Of a stretch of DNA of 64,000 nt, positions 8,896 to 16,596 are shown piece after piece. The position numbers and the translations under genes are program-made. The notes under the pieces were generated by a model. The model was given only the letters and a program-made list of their open reading frames with translations. It did no database searches and was not told where the DNA came from. Location of the stretch: the NCBI RefSeq assembly GCF_014490745.1, contig NZ_LZEU01000001.1, positions 248,001 to 312,000 on the forward strand. Reading direction: 5' to 3'. This DNA is from Pseudomonas alcaligenes. GTDB taxonomy: Bacteria > Pseudomonadota > Gammaproteobacteria > Pseudomonadales > Pseudomonadaceae. Positions within the stretch are counted from its first letter, which is position 1; the number at the start of each line of letters is the position of its first letter.

Positions 8896-10668
8896 TCAGC
8901 TCGGTTTGGCGAGTCCGATCAGGCGGGCGAGGCTGTGTGCAGCCTCTTCCCGGCTGATGGTTTTCTGCGGCTGGAACAGGCCGGAGTCAGCGCTCATCCA
9001 GCCTTCACCGACCAGCAGTTCGGCGGCTTCGATCGCGGCAGGGTCGACACCGTTCAGATCCTTGAGCGAAGCGCGGCGCTCCAGGCTGGTCTTGGTGAAA
9101 CCCTCGACCAGCGCCTTGCAGGCCAATGCCCATTCCGCCCGGGTGACTTCGCGCTGGCCCTCGAAACGCTCGCCGCTGGACAGCCAGCCATTGGAGACTG
9201 CCACCTCGATCTGCTCGCGCAGTGGGTGCCTGGGCTCGATATCGGCAAGTTTGGGCAGCTTGTCCAGAACCGGTTCGGCGGCCAGGGTCATCTGCAGGGC
9301 ATTGGCCAGCTCGTAGCGGGTCAGCGCGCGCTTGGGTTCGAAACGGTTGTCGCTGTTGCTGGTCATCAGGCCGCGGAAGCTCACCGCGCGCACGGCGTCA
9401 GGCCAGCGACTGGCGACGGTGTCCTGGGGATCGCTGCGCGCCGGATCGTGGAGCAAGGCATCCACCGGAGCGATGTCCAGTCGCACGTTCTGCACCGTGT
9501 AGTTGGTCAGCGAGTCGTCGAAGCGGCTGTGCGCCTGGAAGCCAGTGTCCTCGCTGAACTCGAAGCGATAGCCGTAGTGATAGCCGTTGGCCGGGTTGTA
9601 ACGGGTCATCAACCCGAGCTGGCGGGTAGCCGTGTTGTCGGCCAGGCCGTAAAGCACCGCGCGCGACATGGCGGATACCGCGGACATATCGGTGAGCAAC
9701 TGGTTGCCCACCAGGTATTCGTTGCCGCTGGCGATTGCTTCCTTGCCCTCGGCAGGCTGCACCTTGCCGCTGGCAAGGTCGTAACGGTCGCCGCGGCCGA
9801 GCATGGCCAGGTGCACGTTCTGCAGGCGTGTACCGTACAGGCCGAACTGTTTCTGCGCCTGGCTGGCATCCATCACCGTCAGGTAGCCCTCGCCCAATAC
9901 CTGCAGCTGGCCACCGGGCTGCACCCAGATTGCCGTGTTGGTATCCAGGCCGAAACCCTTGGCTGGCCGCTGGCCAACCAGATAGCTGGCCATGCGCGCC
10001 GCGCGGCCGGTGCTGGTTTCCTCGATCTGGTCGAAGTGCTGGTCGATGATGCCGGCCTGGAACAGGCCGGCACCTTTGAGCAGCGCCGTGCCGCGCTGAT
10101 CGGCCTTGGCCGCCACGCCGAAGTCGAGGGTATCCATGACCACGCCGTAAGCGGTCGGCATGGTCGCCCCGAGAATGCTCGCCCCGGCGCTGGTGCCGGC
10201 GACTACACCGCCCTTGTCGAACACCTGGCGTACCGCTTTCAACGTCAACGATTCGCTGCCGTCGGCGTTGTACAGGGCGCGGGCGATGCGCGCCTGGTCG
10301 CCACCGACGAACCACACGGCGCTCGCCTCGTTCAGCGGCTTGAGCACCGCCGGGTCGTTCATGGTGCTCTGATAGTTCTGCTTGTCGATACCGACGATGC
10401 TGATCTGCGCTGCGGGTACGCCCAGGGCCTGCAGCTCGGCCTGGAAGCGTTTGCTTGAACCGAGGCTGCCGCTGGCCGTGGGCATGATGGCGATGTGCGC
10501 CCGCGCGGTGCCGCCGGCCAACTCGATGAGCTTCTGGTACACCTCGGTATTGCTGGCTCGCAGCATGCCGCCGACAGCCAGGAGGTGGCCTTCGGCCTGG
10601 GTCGGCGCGCAATGGCCGGCAAGAATCAGGGCGGCGAGCAGCGCGCCCGGCTTGGTCTGCATTCTCAT
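8896..10668 (-). CDS. Exported cyanophycinase with three C-terminal SLH-like motifs
   Basis: A second S51-family cyanophycinase, 590 residues. It has a signal peptide (about 1-25, ending PTQA), GHLLAVGGML, FVGGDQARIAR near 120-130, and the nucleophile serine about 160 in VAGTSAGASILG. After the catalytic region (to about 415) come three repeats of the S-layer-homology pattern: FRGLMTSNSDNRFEPKRALT, AVSNGWLSSGERFEGQREVT and LVGEGWMSADSGLFQPQKTI, each followed by a helix beginning R-E/Y. Such domains attach proteins to cell walls or outer-membrane glycans. The enzyme may therefore stay on the cell surface while CphE is released. Start ATG 10668 has only a weak AAGAAG upstream; ATG 10662 is an alternative. 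Confidence 0.84.
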   Translation of the reverse strand: MRMQTKPGALLAALILAGHCAPTQAEGHLLAVGGMLRASNTEVYQKLIELAGGTARAHIAIMPTASGSLGSSKRFQAELQALGVPAAQISIVGIDKQNYQSTMNDPAVLKPLNEASAVWFVGGDQARIARALYNADGSESLTLKAVRQVFDKGGVVAGTSAGASILGATMPTAYGVVMDTLDFGVAAKADQRGTALLKGAGLFQAGIIDQHFDQIEETSTGRAARMASYLVGQRPAKGFGLDTNTAIWVQPGGQLQVLGEGYLTVMDASQAQKQFGLYGTRLQNVHLAMLGRGDRYDLASGKVQPAEGKEAIASGNEYLVGNQLLTDMSAVSAMSRAVLYGLADNTATRQLGLMTRYNPANGYHYGYRFEFSEDTGFQAHSRFDDSLTNYTVQNVRLDIAPVDALLHDPARSDPQDTVASRWPDAVRAVSFRGLMTSNSDNRFEPKRALTRYELANALQMTLAAEPVLDKLPKLADIEPRHPLREQIEVAVSNGWLSSGERFEGQREVTRAEWALACKALVEGFTKTSLERRASLKDLNGVDPAAIEAAELLVGEGWMSADSGLFQPQKTISREEAAHSLARLIGLAKPS

Positions 10669-11104
10669 TTCTTATTGCTCTTCTTCTGAGTACGGAGTGT
10701 TTGGCACACAACGAATTGACTTGTTTATTTTCATAAATAAGACAATTTGAAACGTTGTATACCAATAAAATTCCGCAATCAACCCCAGCGAGCAGGAACA
10801 AAATCGACCAAAAAGACAGATTTATGAGCGCATAACCGCTCTAAGGCGGCACTTTTATCCATGCTGCCCGCGTGAAATTATTTTTTCACAAAACAACATC
10901 ATTGACACAATATTGTCTTGCCTCTAGCTTTTGCTGACACAAAACGTGTCACCCCTTGCTCGCAACACACTCAAGCCAGGCCGCCTGATATGCGTGGCTA
11001 CTGGGGCACGGGCTCACAAGGCCCGTGCTTGGACATTCGCCTGCAGGCGAATCACTGCACCTCACCCGAGAGGGTGGCCAACCATCCGCAACTGGAGTCA
11101 TAAG
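10669..11104. promoter_or_regulatory. Divergent control region of the cyanophycin cluster
   Basis: The 436-bp gene-free stretch between the SLH-cyanophycinase gene and the plus-strand binding-protein gene. It contains a sigma-70-like promoter on the plus strand, TTGACA (10902-10907), 17 nt, TAGCTT (10925-10930). The palindrome ACAATATTGT (10907-10916) overlaps its -35, and the dyad TGACAC-N5-GTGTCA (10935-10951) covers the likely start point. A further dyad, TTGTTTATTT / AAATAAGACAA (10721-10745), faces the minus-strand gene. These are candidate operators for the cluster's RpiR regulator, which is an inference. Confidence 0.55.
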
Positions 11105-11878
11105 ATGAACAAGATTGCTCTGCTCGGCGCCCTGGCACTCTCAGCCTGCGCCTCTCTGGCACAGGCTCAGGAAACCCTGCGTATCGGAATCGAAGCGGCC
11201 TACCCACCCTTCGCCTTCAAGACGCCGGAAGGCCAGATCAGCGGTTTCGATTACGACATCGGTAATGCGCTGTGCGCGCAGATGCAGGTCAAGTGTGAGT
11301 GGGTCGAGCAAGCCTTCGACGGCTTGATTCCCTCGCTCAAGGTGCGCAAGGTCGACGCCGTGCTGTCGTCCATGTCGATCACCCCGGATCGCCTGAAGTC
11401 GGTGGACTTCACCAAGAAGTACTACCACACCCCCGGCAAGCTGGTGATGAAGGCCGGCAGCGAGGTCAAGGATCCGCTGAGCGATCTCAAGGGCAAGCGG
11501 GTCGGCGTGCAGCGCGCCTCCACCTATGATCGCTACGCCAGCGACAAATTCGCCGAAGCCGGCATCGAGGTGGTGCGCTACGGCTCGCAGAACGAAGCCT
11601 TCCTCGACCTGAAGTCCGGACGTATCGATGCGTCGCTGGCCGACGTGGTGAACATCAGCGAAGGCTTCCTCAAGACTGACGGTGGCGAGGGCTTCGCCCT
11701 GGTCGGCCCGGACTTCAACGACCCGAAATACTTCGGTAACGGCGCGGGCATCGCCGTGCGCAAAGGCGATGCCGCCACTGCCGAGAAGTTCAGCAATGCC
11801 ATCGCCGCTCTGCGTGCCAACGGCAAGTACCAAGAAGTCCAGGGCAAGTATTTCGCCTACGACATCTACGGCCAGTAA
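11105..11878 (+). CDS. Second amino-acid-binding protein (SBP family 3) of the cyanophycin cluster
   Basis: Binding protein of 257 residues, closest in style to arginine/lysine/ornithine-binding proteins: ETLRIGIEAAYPPFAFKTPE, SSMSITPDRLKSVDFTKKYY and KGKRVGVQRASTYDRY. The leader contains LSAC (cysteine about 15), which could be a lipobox, or the Sec cleavage may be after AQA (about 21). Start ATG 11105 has GGAG upstream; the frame is open 58 codons further without coding character. It is the first plus-strand gene of the cluster, followed by a terminator and the hydrolase gene. Like its minus-strand counterpart it has no permease nearby. Beta-Asp-Arg or arginine is the expected ligand by context. 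Confidence 0.8.
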   Translation: MNKIALLGALALSACASLAQAQETLRIGIEAAYPPFAFKTPEGQISGFDYDIGNALCAQMQVKCEWVEQAFDGLIPSLKVRKVDAVLSSMSITPDRLKSVDFTKKYYHTPGKLVMKAGSEVKDPLSDLKGKRVGVQRASTYDRYASDKFAEAGIEVVRYGSQNEAFLDLKSGRIDASLADVVNISEGFLKTDGGEGFALVGPDFNDPKYFGNGAGIAVRKGDAATAEKFSNAIAALRANGKYQEVQGKYFAYDIYGQ

Positions 11879-11891
11879 GAGCCCGCTGCAC

Positions 11892-11926
11892 AGGGGTGTC
11901 CGGCCTGTCCGGATGCCCCTTTTTTC
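11892..11926 (+). terminator. Terminator between binding-protein and hydrolase genes
   Basis: Imperfect stem AGGGGTGTCCGG / CCGGATGCCCCT followed by six T, 13 nt after the binding-protein stop and 21 nt before the hydrolase ATG. It should make the binding protein more abundant than the downstream enzyme and regulator. Confidence 0.8.
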
Positions 11927-11947
11927 TGCCCACGTACCAGGTAAGCC

Positions 11948-13060
11948 ATGTTTCGAATCGATCACCCCCTGCCGTGGAACAGTCCCGGTACTGAGCGCTT
12001 TCTGAGCGTACTGCATTTCGGCCAGGGGCCGCGCAAAGCCTACATCCAGGCAGCTCTGCACGCCGACGAACTGCCCGGCATGCGCGTTGCCGTAGCCCTG
12101 CGCGAACGCCTCGCCGCGCTGGAGGCGAACGGCCGCCTGCTGGGCCGCGTAGAGCTGGTACCGGTGGCCAATCCGATTGGTCTGGCCCAGATGTTCCAGT
12201 CGACCCACCAGGGACGCTTCGACTTTTCCAGCGGCAAGAACTTCAACCGTGATTTCCCTGACCTGAGCGCCCTGGTCACCCCTCTGCTGCACTCGCAGCT
12301 GAGTGAGGACAGCGCCGCAAACCTGGCCCTGATACGCGAGCTGATGGTTCGTGCCCTGCAGGATCTGCCGCCGGCCGCAACGCCCTTCGAAGGGCTGCAG
12401 CGCCTGCTCCTCGGTCACGCCTGCACGGCCGACCTGGTGCTGGATCTGCACTGTGATTTCGAGTCGGTCATGCTGCTCTACGCCCTTCCTCAGCTGTGGC
12501 CACGGCTGTCCGGACTGGCCTCCCACCTGGGGGCACAGGCCGCGCTGCTGGCTGAAGACTCAGGTGGTCAATCGTTCGACGAAGCCTGCGCCACGCCGTG
12601 GCTGAAGCTGGCCGCTGCCTTTCCCGGCGCGGCCATTCCCAGCGCTTGCCTGGCGACCACCATTGAGCTCGGTGGCATGGCCGATACCGAGGCGCCGCGG
12701 GCAGAGGCAAATGCAGAGGCCATCCTCGCCTTTCTCGCCGAGCAGGGCTTTATCGACGGCAGCTGGCCGAGCCAACCGGCACACCAGTGCTCGGCAACAC
12801 CCTTCGCGGGCGCCCAATACGCCTATGCCCCGCACCCGGGTGTGGTCAGCTACCTGCAGCCGCTGGGCGCGCGCGTTGCCGTGGGCGACCCCCTGTTCGA
12901 GGTCATCGACCCGCTCTCCGGCGCCCACAGCATTGTGCGAGCCACCACCACGGGGCTTCTCTATGCCCGGGAACGCCTGCGTTTCGCCCAGCCGGGCCTG
13001 TGGCTGGCCAAGGTGGCCGGGGCCGAGCCCATCCGCAGCGGCCGCCTGCTGAGCGACTGA
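11948..13060 (+). CDS. M14/AstE-AspA-like metallohydrolase, candidate beta-Asp-Arg dipeptidase
   Basis: Zinc hydrolase of the succinylglutamate desuccinylase/aspartoacylase group, 370 residues and no signal peptide, so cytoplasmic. Metal ligands are visible: His38 and Glu41 in ALHADELPGM, and His168 in LVLDLHCD. A substrate-binding Asn-Arg pair is in KNFNRDFPD (about 100-101), and a candidate catalytic Glu is in TTIELGG. Its place between a binding protein and an RpiR regulator, opposite two cyanophycinases, suggests that it splits imported beta-Asp-Arg into aspartate and arginine. I recall a recently described M14-type enzyme, CphZ, with this role in Pseudomonas; identity with it is not verified. 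A general N-acyl amino acid deacylase is the alternative. Confidence 0.78.
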   Translation: MFRIDHPLPWNSPGTERFLSVLHFGQGPRKAYIQAALHADELPGMRVAVALRERLAALEANGRLLGRVELVPVANPIGLAQMFQSTHQGRFDFSSGKNFNRDFPDLSALVTPLLHSQLSEDSAANLALIRELMVRALQDLPPAATPFEGLQRLLLGHACTADLVLDLHCDFESVMLLYALPQLWPRLSGLASHLGAQAALLAEDSGGQSFDEACATPWLKLAAAFPGAAIPSACLATTIELGGMADTEAPRAEANAEAILAFLAEQGFIDGSWPSQPAHQCSATPFAGAQYAYAPHPGVVSYLQPLGARVAVGDPLFEVIDPLSGAHSIVRATTTGLLYARERLRFAQPGLWLAKVAGAEPIRSGRLLSD

Positions 13061-13124
13061 CGCTGCTGTAAGTCCAGCCATCGGATACACTCCGGCACCA
13101 CCCTAGACAACGCCGCCGCTTACT

Positions 13125-14054
13125 ATGAATCCAGCGCCGAACGACCTGACCGTCTACACCTCTCCGGTAATGCGCAAGCTGGCATCGGCTTCGCCCGATC
13201 TGCAGCCGTCTTTGCGCAAGGTGGCAGACTTCATTCTTCGTCATCCGCTGAAGGCGGCCACTCTGACCATCGAAGAGCTGGCGCAGGAAACCTCGACCTC
13301 CGCCGCGGCGGTCAACCGCCTGGCCCGCGCCCTCAAGCTGAGCGGCTTCAGTGCCCTAAAGGCGGCCCTGGTCAGCACCCTGCAGGATCTGGTGTCGCCG
13401 GTGGACAAGCTGCGCAACGAAATGGCCCAGCGTCCGGACGGCGCCTTCGGCCTGCACGAACAGATCCAGGTGGCCAGCGGCAACCTCGGCGCCGCCGCGA
13501 ACAGCAACAGCCCCGCGACCTTTGAAGCCTTCGTCGACTGCCTGACCAAGGCTCGGCGCATCTACATACTCGGCTTCGGCAATAGTGCCTACATGGCCGG
13601 CCTGGCCGCCGCCAACCTGGTGCCCTACTGCGCGGACGCCGTTGCCATCAGCATGGAAGGCGGCAACGAAAACGCGGCCTATCGCCTGGCCGCCATCACC
13701 GAAAACGATGTGCTGCTGGCCATCTCGCTGCCGCGCTACTCGCTGGATACCATTCATCTGGCGCGCTTCGCCAACGAGCGCGGGGCACGCGTGCTGGCCA
13801 TCACCGACACCCCCGCCTCACCCCTGGTGCGCCTGGCCGAGCATGTGCTGTTCGCCCCCGCCGATCACCCGATGCTGATCAGCTCCAACACAGTGGTACT
13901 GGCACTGATCGAGAGCCTGGTCGCCGCGGTGATGACGCGCAACAAGGAGGCGGTAAAGCTGGCCGCCGAGCTCACGGAAAGCGTGCTGTCGTACCTGCAC
14001 ATACCGGCAGAGCAACCTCGCGCGCGCAAGACCATGCGCAAACGCAAGGACTGA
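13125..14054 (+). CDS. RpiR/MurR-family transcriptional regulator
   Basis: DNA-binding regulator of 309 residues with an N-terminal RpiR-type helix-turn-helix (about 20-95, TIEELAQETSTSAAAVNRLA) and a C-terminal SIS domain (about 130-270, RRIYILGFGNSAYMAGLAA and AISLPRYSLDTIHLA). It ends in a basic tail (RARKTMRKRKD). SIS domains usually bind phosphosugars, but members near amino-acid catabolic genes are common. It closes the plus-strand arm of the cyanophycin cluster, 64 nt after the hydrolase, and probably controls the divergent region at 10669-11104. The effector is unknown. Confidence 0.85.
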   Translation: MNPAPNDLTVYTSPVMRKLASASPDLQPSLRKVADFILRHPLKAATLTIEELAQETSTSAAAVNRLARALKLSGFSALKAALVSTLQDLVSPVDKLRNEMAQRPDGAFGLHEQIQVASGNLGAAANSNSPATFEAFVDCLTKARRIYILGFGNSAYMAGLAAANLVPYCADAVAISMEGGNENAAYRLAAITENDVLLAISLPRYSLDTIHLARFANERGARVLAITDTPASPLVRLAEHVLFAPADHPMLISSNTVVLALIESLVAAVMTRNKEAVKLAAELTESVLSYLHIPAEQPRARKTMRKRKD

Positions 14055-14260
14055 CTGGGGGCTTCGCGGTTTACTTGCGCAGCGCGTTTTCATCCTCGCC
14101 GATCAGCGTTGCACCCCAGATACAAAGCAGCTGTGCCGGCTCCAAAGAGATGCCACTGACGCGTGCTGCGCCTGGCGACGGCTGACACAGCCGTAGCGCA
14201 AAGAGTCCCCGGCCAGCCGAGTCTTTTTCTGCTCGGCAATGGCCTATAAATGTCCGCGCT

Positions 14261-15055
14261 TCACGCTCCCGTCAGCTCCCCCAGCAGCTCGTCGCGCTGC
14301 TTCTGCAGGCGCGGCGCGTTGCGTTCGCGCGGGTGCGGCAGGTCGACCTGCACTTCATGCTTGATGCGCCCCGGGCGGGCGTCCATGACGATCACCCGGT
14401 CGCCCAGGTACAGCGCTTCCTCGACATCGTGGGTGACCATGATCATGGTGCTGCGCTGCTGCACCCAGATGCGTTGCAGCTCGCGCTGCAGGTGCACGCG
14501 GGTCAGGGCGTCGAGGGCGCCGAAGGGCTCGTCGAGCAGCAGCACCTTGGGCTGGGTGATCAGCGCGCGGGCAATTGCCGCGCGCTGCGCCATGCCGCCG
14601 GAGAGCTGGTGCGGGTAGGCCTGTTCGAAGCCGGTAAGGTTGACCAGGGCCAGGTGCTCGGCCACCCGCTCGGCCTTTTCCTGCTTGCCCAGACCCTGGT
14701 TCTGCAGGGCCAGGGCGACGTTCTGCTCGACGGTTTTCCAGGGGAACAGGCGGTGATCCTGGAACACGATGCCGCGTTCCAGGCTGGTGCCGGAAACGGC
14801 TTTGCCATCCAGCAGGATCTCGCCCTCGTACTCGTTCTCCAGGCCGACGATCAGGCGCAGCAGCGAGGATTTGCCGCAGCCGCTGGCGCCGACGATGCTG
14901 ACGAACTCGCCGGGGCGCACCTGCAGGTCGATGTTCTGCAGCACCGGCAGGGCCTTGCCGTCGATGCGGTATTGCTTGTTCAGCCCGCGGATATGCAGGG
15001 CGCCGGACAGGCTCTGTTCGCTGCCGGTCAGGGGCGGGTGGAGAAGTGCATTCAT
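14261..15055 (-). CDS. SsuB/TauB-like ABC transporter ATPase
   Basis: ATP-binding subunit of a nitrate/sulfonate/taurine-type importer, 264 residues. Walker A is VGASGCGKSSLL, the Q-loop is in FQDHRLFPWK, the signature is LSGGMAQR, Walker B is [13 protein letters not shown], and the H-loop is MVTHDVEEA. The start MNALLHPPLTGSEQS at 15055 is chosen because the frame upstream, open to 15667, lies inside the permease gene. It is the last gene of the seven-gene operon starting at 21156, after two permease genes. The binding protein may be the product of 22557-23636. The transported compound is presumably an organosulfur compound. Confidence 0.85.
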   Translation of the reverse strand: MNALLHPPLTGSEQSLSGALHIRGLNKQYRIDGKALPVLQNIDLQVRPGEFVSIVGASGCGKSSLLRLIVGLENEYEGEILLDGKAVSGTSLERGIVFQDHRLFPWKTVEQNVALALQNQGLGKQEKAERVAEHLALVNLTGFEQAYPHQLSGGMAQRAAIARALITQPKVLLLDEPFGALDALTRVHLQRELQRIWVQQRSTMIMVTHDVEEALYLGDRVIVMDARPGRIKHEVQVDLPHPRERNAPRLQKQRDELLGELTGA

Positions 15056-15066
15056 CGGAGTACCTA

Positions 15067-15837
15067 TCAACGAAGATTGCGCCAGCGCAGCAGGTGGCGG
15101 CTGAGGCGGGAAAACAACTGGCTCATGGTGTAACCGAGCAGGCCGATGCACAGCACGCCGATCACCACCACTTCCATGCGCGAGCCGGTCTCGGCGTTCA
15201 TCATCAGGTTGCCCAGGCCCATGCCGGTGGAGAGGAACAGCTCGCAACCCACCGAGCTGACCCAGGCGAATGCCAGGGCATGCAGCACGCCGTTGCTCAG
15301 GCTCGGCAGGGCGCTGGGCAGCAGCACCTGGGTGAACTGCTGCAGCGGGGTCAACGCATAGATGCGGCCGACCTCGCGGTAGCGCGGCTCGACATGGCTG
15401 AAGCCCTCGAAGGTGTTCAGGGTCATGGGGTAGAAGGCGGCCAGGCTGACGATCAGCACCTTGGAGAACTCGCCGCTGCCGAACCACAGCGCCAGCAGCG
15501 GGATCAGACCGAGGATCGGCACCTGGCGCAGGGTGTGGTAGAGCGGTGCGAGCAGGCGTTCCGCGAGGCGCGAGAGCGCCATCAGCGCGCCGATGGCGAA
15601 GCCGGCCAGCACCCCGTAGAGCAGGCCCAGGCAGGTGCGCTGCAGGCTGGCCAGGGTGCTCAGCCACAGCTCGCCGCTGGCGACCAGTTCGGCCAGGCCG
15701 GCGCCGATCTGGCTCAGCGGCACGAAGGCGTAGGCATGGCTGGCGCTCTGGCGCGACAGGTATTCCCAGCCGGCCACCAGCAGCAAGGGCAGGAGCAGGC
15801 CGCGCAGGGGTTTGAGGTAACGCAGGGCGAGAGTCAT
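15067..15837 (-). CDS. SsuC-like ABC transporter permease (second)
   Basis: Integral inner-membrane permease of 256 residues, starting MTLALRYLKPLRGLLLPLLL, with about six hydrophobic segments. The permease signature region is EVGRIYALTPLQQFTQVLLP. Its ATG overlaps the stop of the first permease gene (ATGA at 15834-15837), and the ATPase gene follows after 11 nt. SsuC-type importers usually have a single permease gene whose product forms a homodimer. Two adjacent, clearly different genes suggest a heterodimer here. Confidence 0.85.
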   Translation of the reverse strand: MTLALRYLKPLRGLLLPLLLVAGWEYLSRQSASHAYAFVPLSQIGAGLAELVASGELWLSTLASLQRTCLGLLYGVLAGFAIGALMALSRLAERLLAPLYHTLRQVPILGLIPLLALWFGSGEFSKVLIVSLAAFYPMTLNTFEGFSHVEPRYREVGRIYALTPLQQFTQVLLPSALPSLSNGVLHALAFAWVSSVGCELFLSTGMGLGNLMMNAETGSRMEVVVIGVLCIGLLGYTMSQLFSRLSRHLLRWRNLR

Positions 15838-16595
15838 GGGCGTGGCTTCCAGCGGAACAGGTGTTTTTCCAGCAGGCGAAAGCCGTAGTCGAGGATGAAG
15901 CCGACCAGGCCGGTGACCAGCACGCCGACCATCACGATGTCGATGCGCATCATCTGCCGGCTCATCTCGATCATCTGCCCCAGGCCGCTGTCGGCGGCCA
16001 GCAGTTCGGCCGCCACCAGCACCATCCAGGCGCGGCTGAGGCTGATGCGCAGGCCGGTGACGATGGGCGGCGCGGCGGCGGGGAAGGCCACGTCCTTGAG
16101 CAGGCTCCACAACGGCAGGCGATACACCGCGGCGACGTCGAAGTAGCTGCGCGGGATGCCCTTGACCCCTTCGCTGGCGGCCAGCGCCACCGGGAAGAAG
16201 GCGGCCTTGGTGACGATCAGCACCTTGAAGGTTTCCTCCACGCCGAAGAACAGGATGAACATCGGGATCAGCGCGATCGAGGGGATCTGCCGCAGGGTAT
16301 GGAACAACGGCGCGCAGTAGGCCTCGACGTTCTTCGACAGGGCCATGGCGGTGCCGAACAGCAGGCCGCTGCCGGCACCGATGGCGAAACCGATGGCCAG
16401 GCGGCTCAGGCTGTTCTGCAGGTGTTCGCGCAGTTCGCCGCTACCGAGCAGTTCCAGGAACGCTTCATAGACATGCTGCGGCGGTACCAGCAGTTGCGAC
16501 GGGTACCAGCCGGCGTTGGCCACCAGGAACCAGGCCAGCAGCACAGCCAGCGGCGAGAGGAACCAGCTCAGGCGGGTGAAGGTTGGCTGCAGCAT
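15834..16595 (-). CDS. SsuC-like ABC transporter permease (first)
   Basis: Integral inner-membrane permease of 253 residues, MLQPTFTRLSWFLSPLAVLL at the N-terminus. The permease signature lies around DVAAVYRLPLWSLLKDVAFP, followed by GLRISLSRAWMVLVAAELLA, which is typical of the SsuC/TauC group. Only 1 nt separates it from the MFS gene upstream, and it overlaps the second permease by 4 nt, so translation is coupled through this part of the operon. Confidence 0.85.
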   Translation of the reverse strand: MLQPTFTRLSWFLSPLAVLLAWFLVANAGWYPSQLLVPPQHVYEAFLELLGSGELREHLQNSLSRLAIGFAIGAGSGLLFGTAMALSKNVEAYCAPLFHTLRQIPSIALIPMFILFFGVEETFKVLIVTKAAFFPVALAASEGVKGIPRSYFDVAAVYRLPLWSLLKDVAFPAAAPPIVTGLRISLSRAWMVLVAAELLAADSGLGQMIEMSRQMMRIDIVMVGVLVTGLVGFILDYGFRLLEKHLFRWKPRP

Positions 16596-16596
16596 C

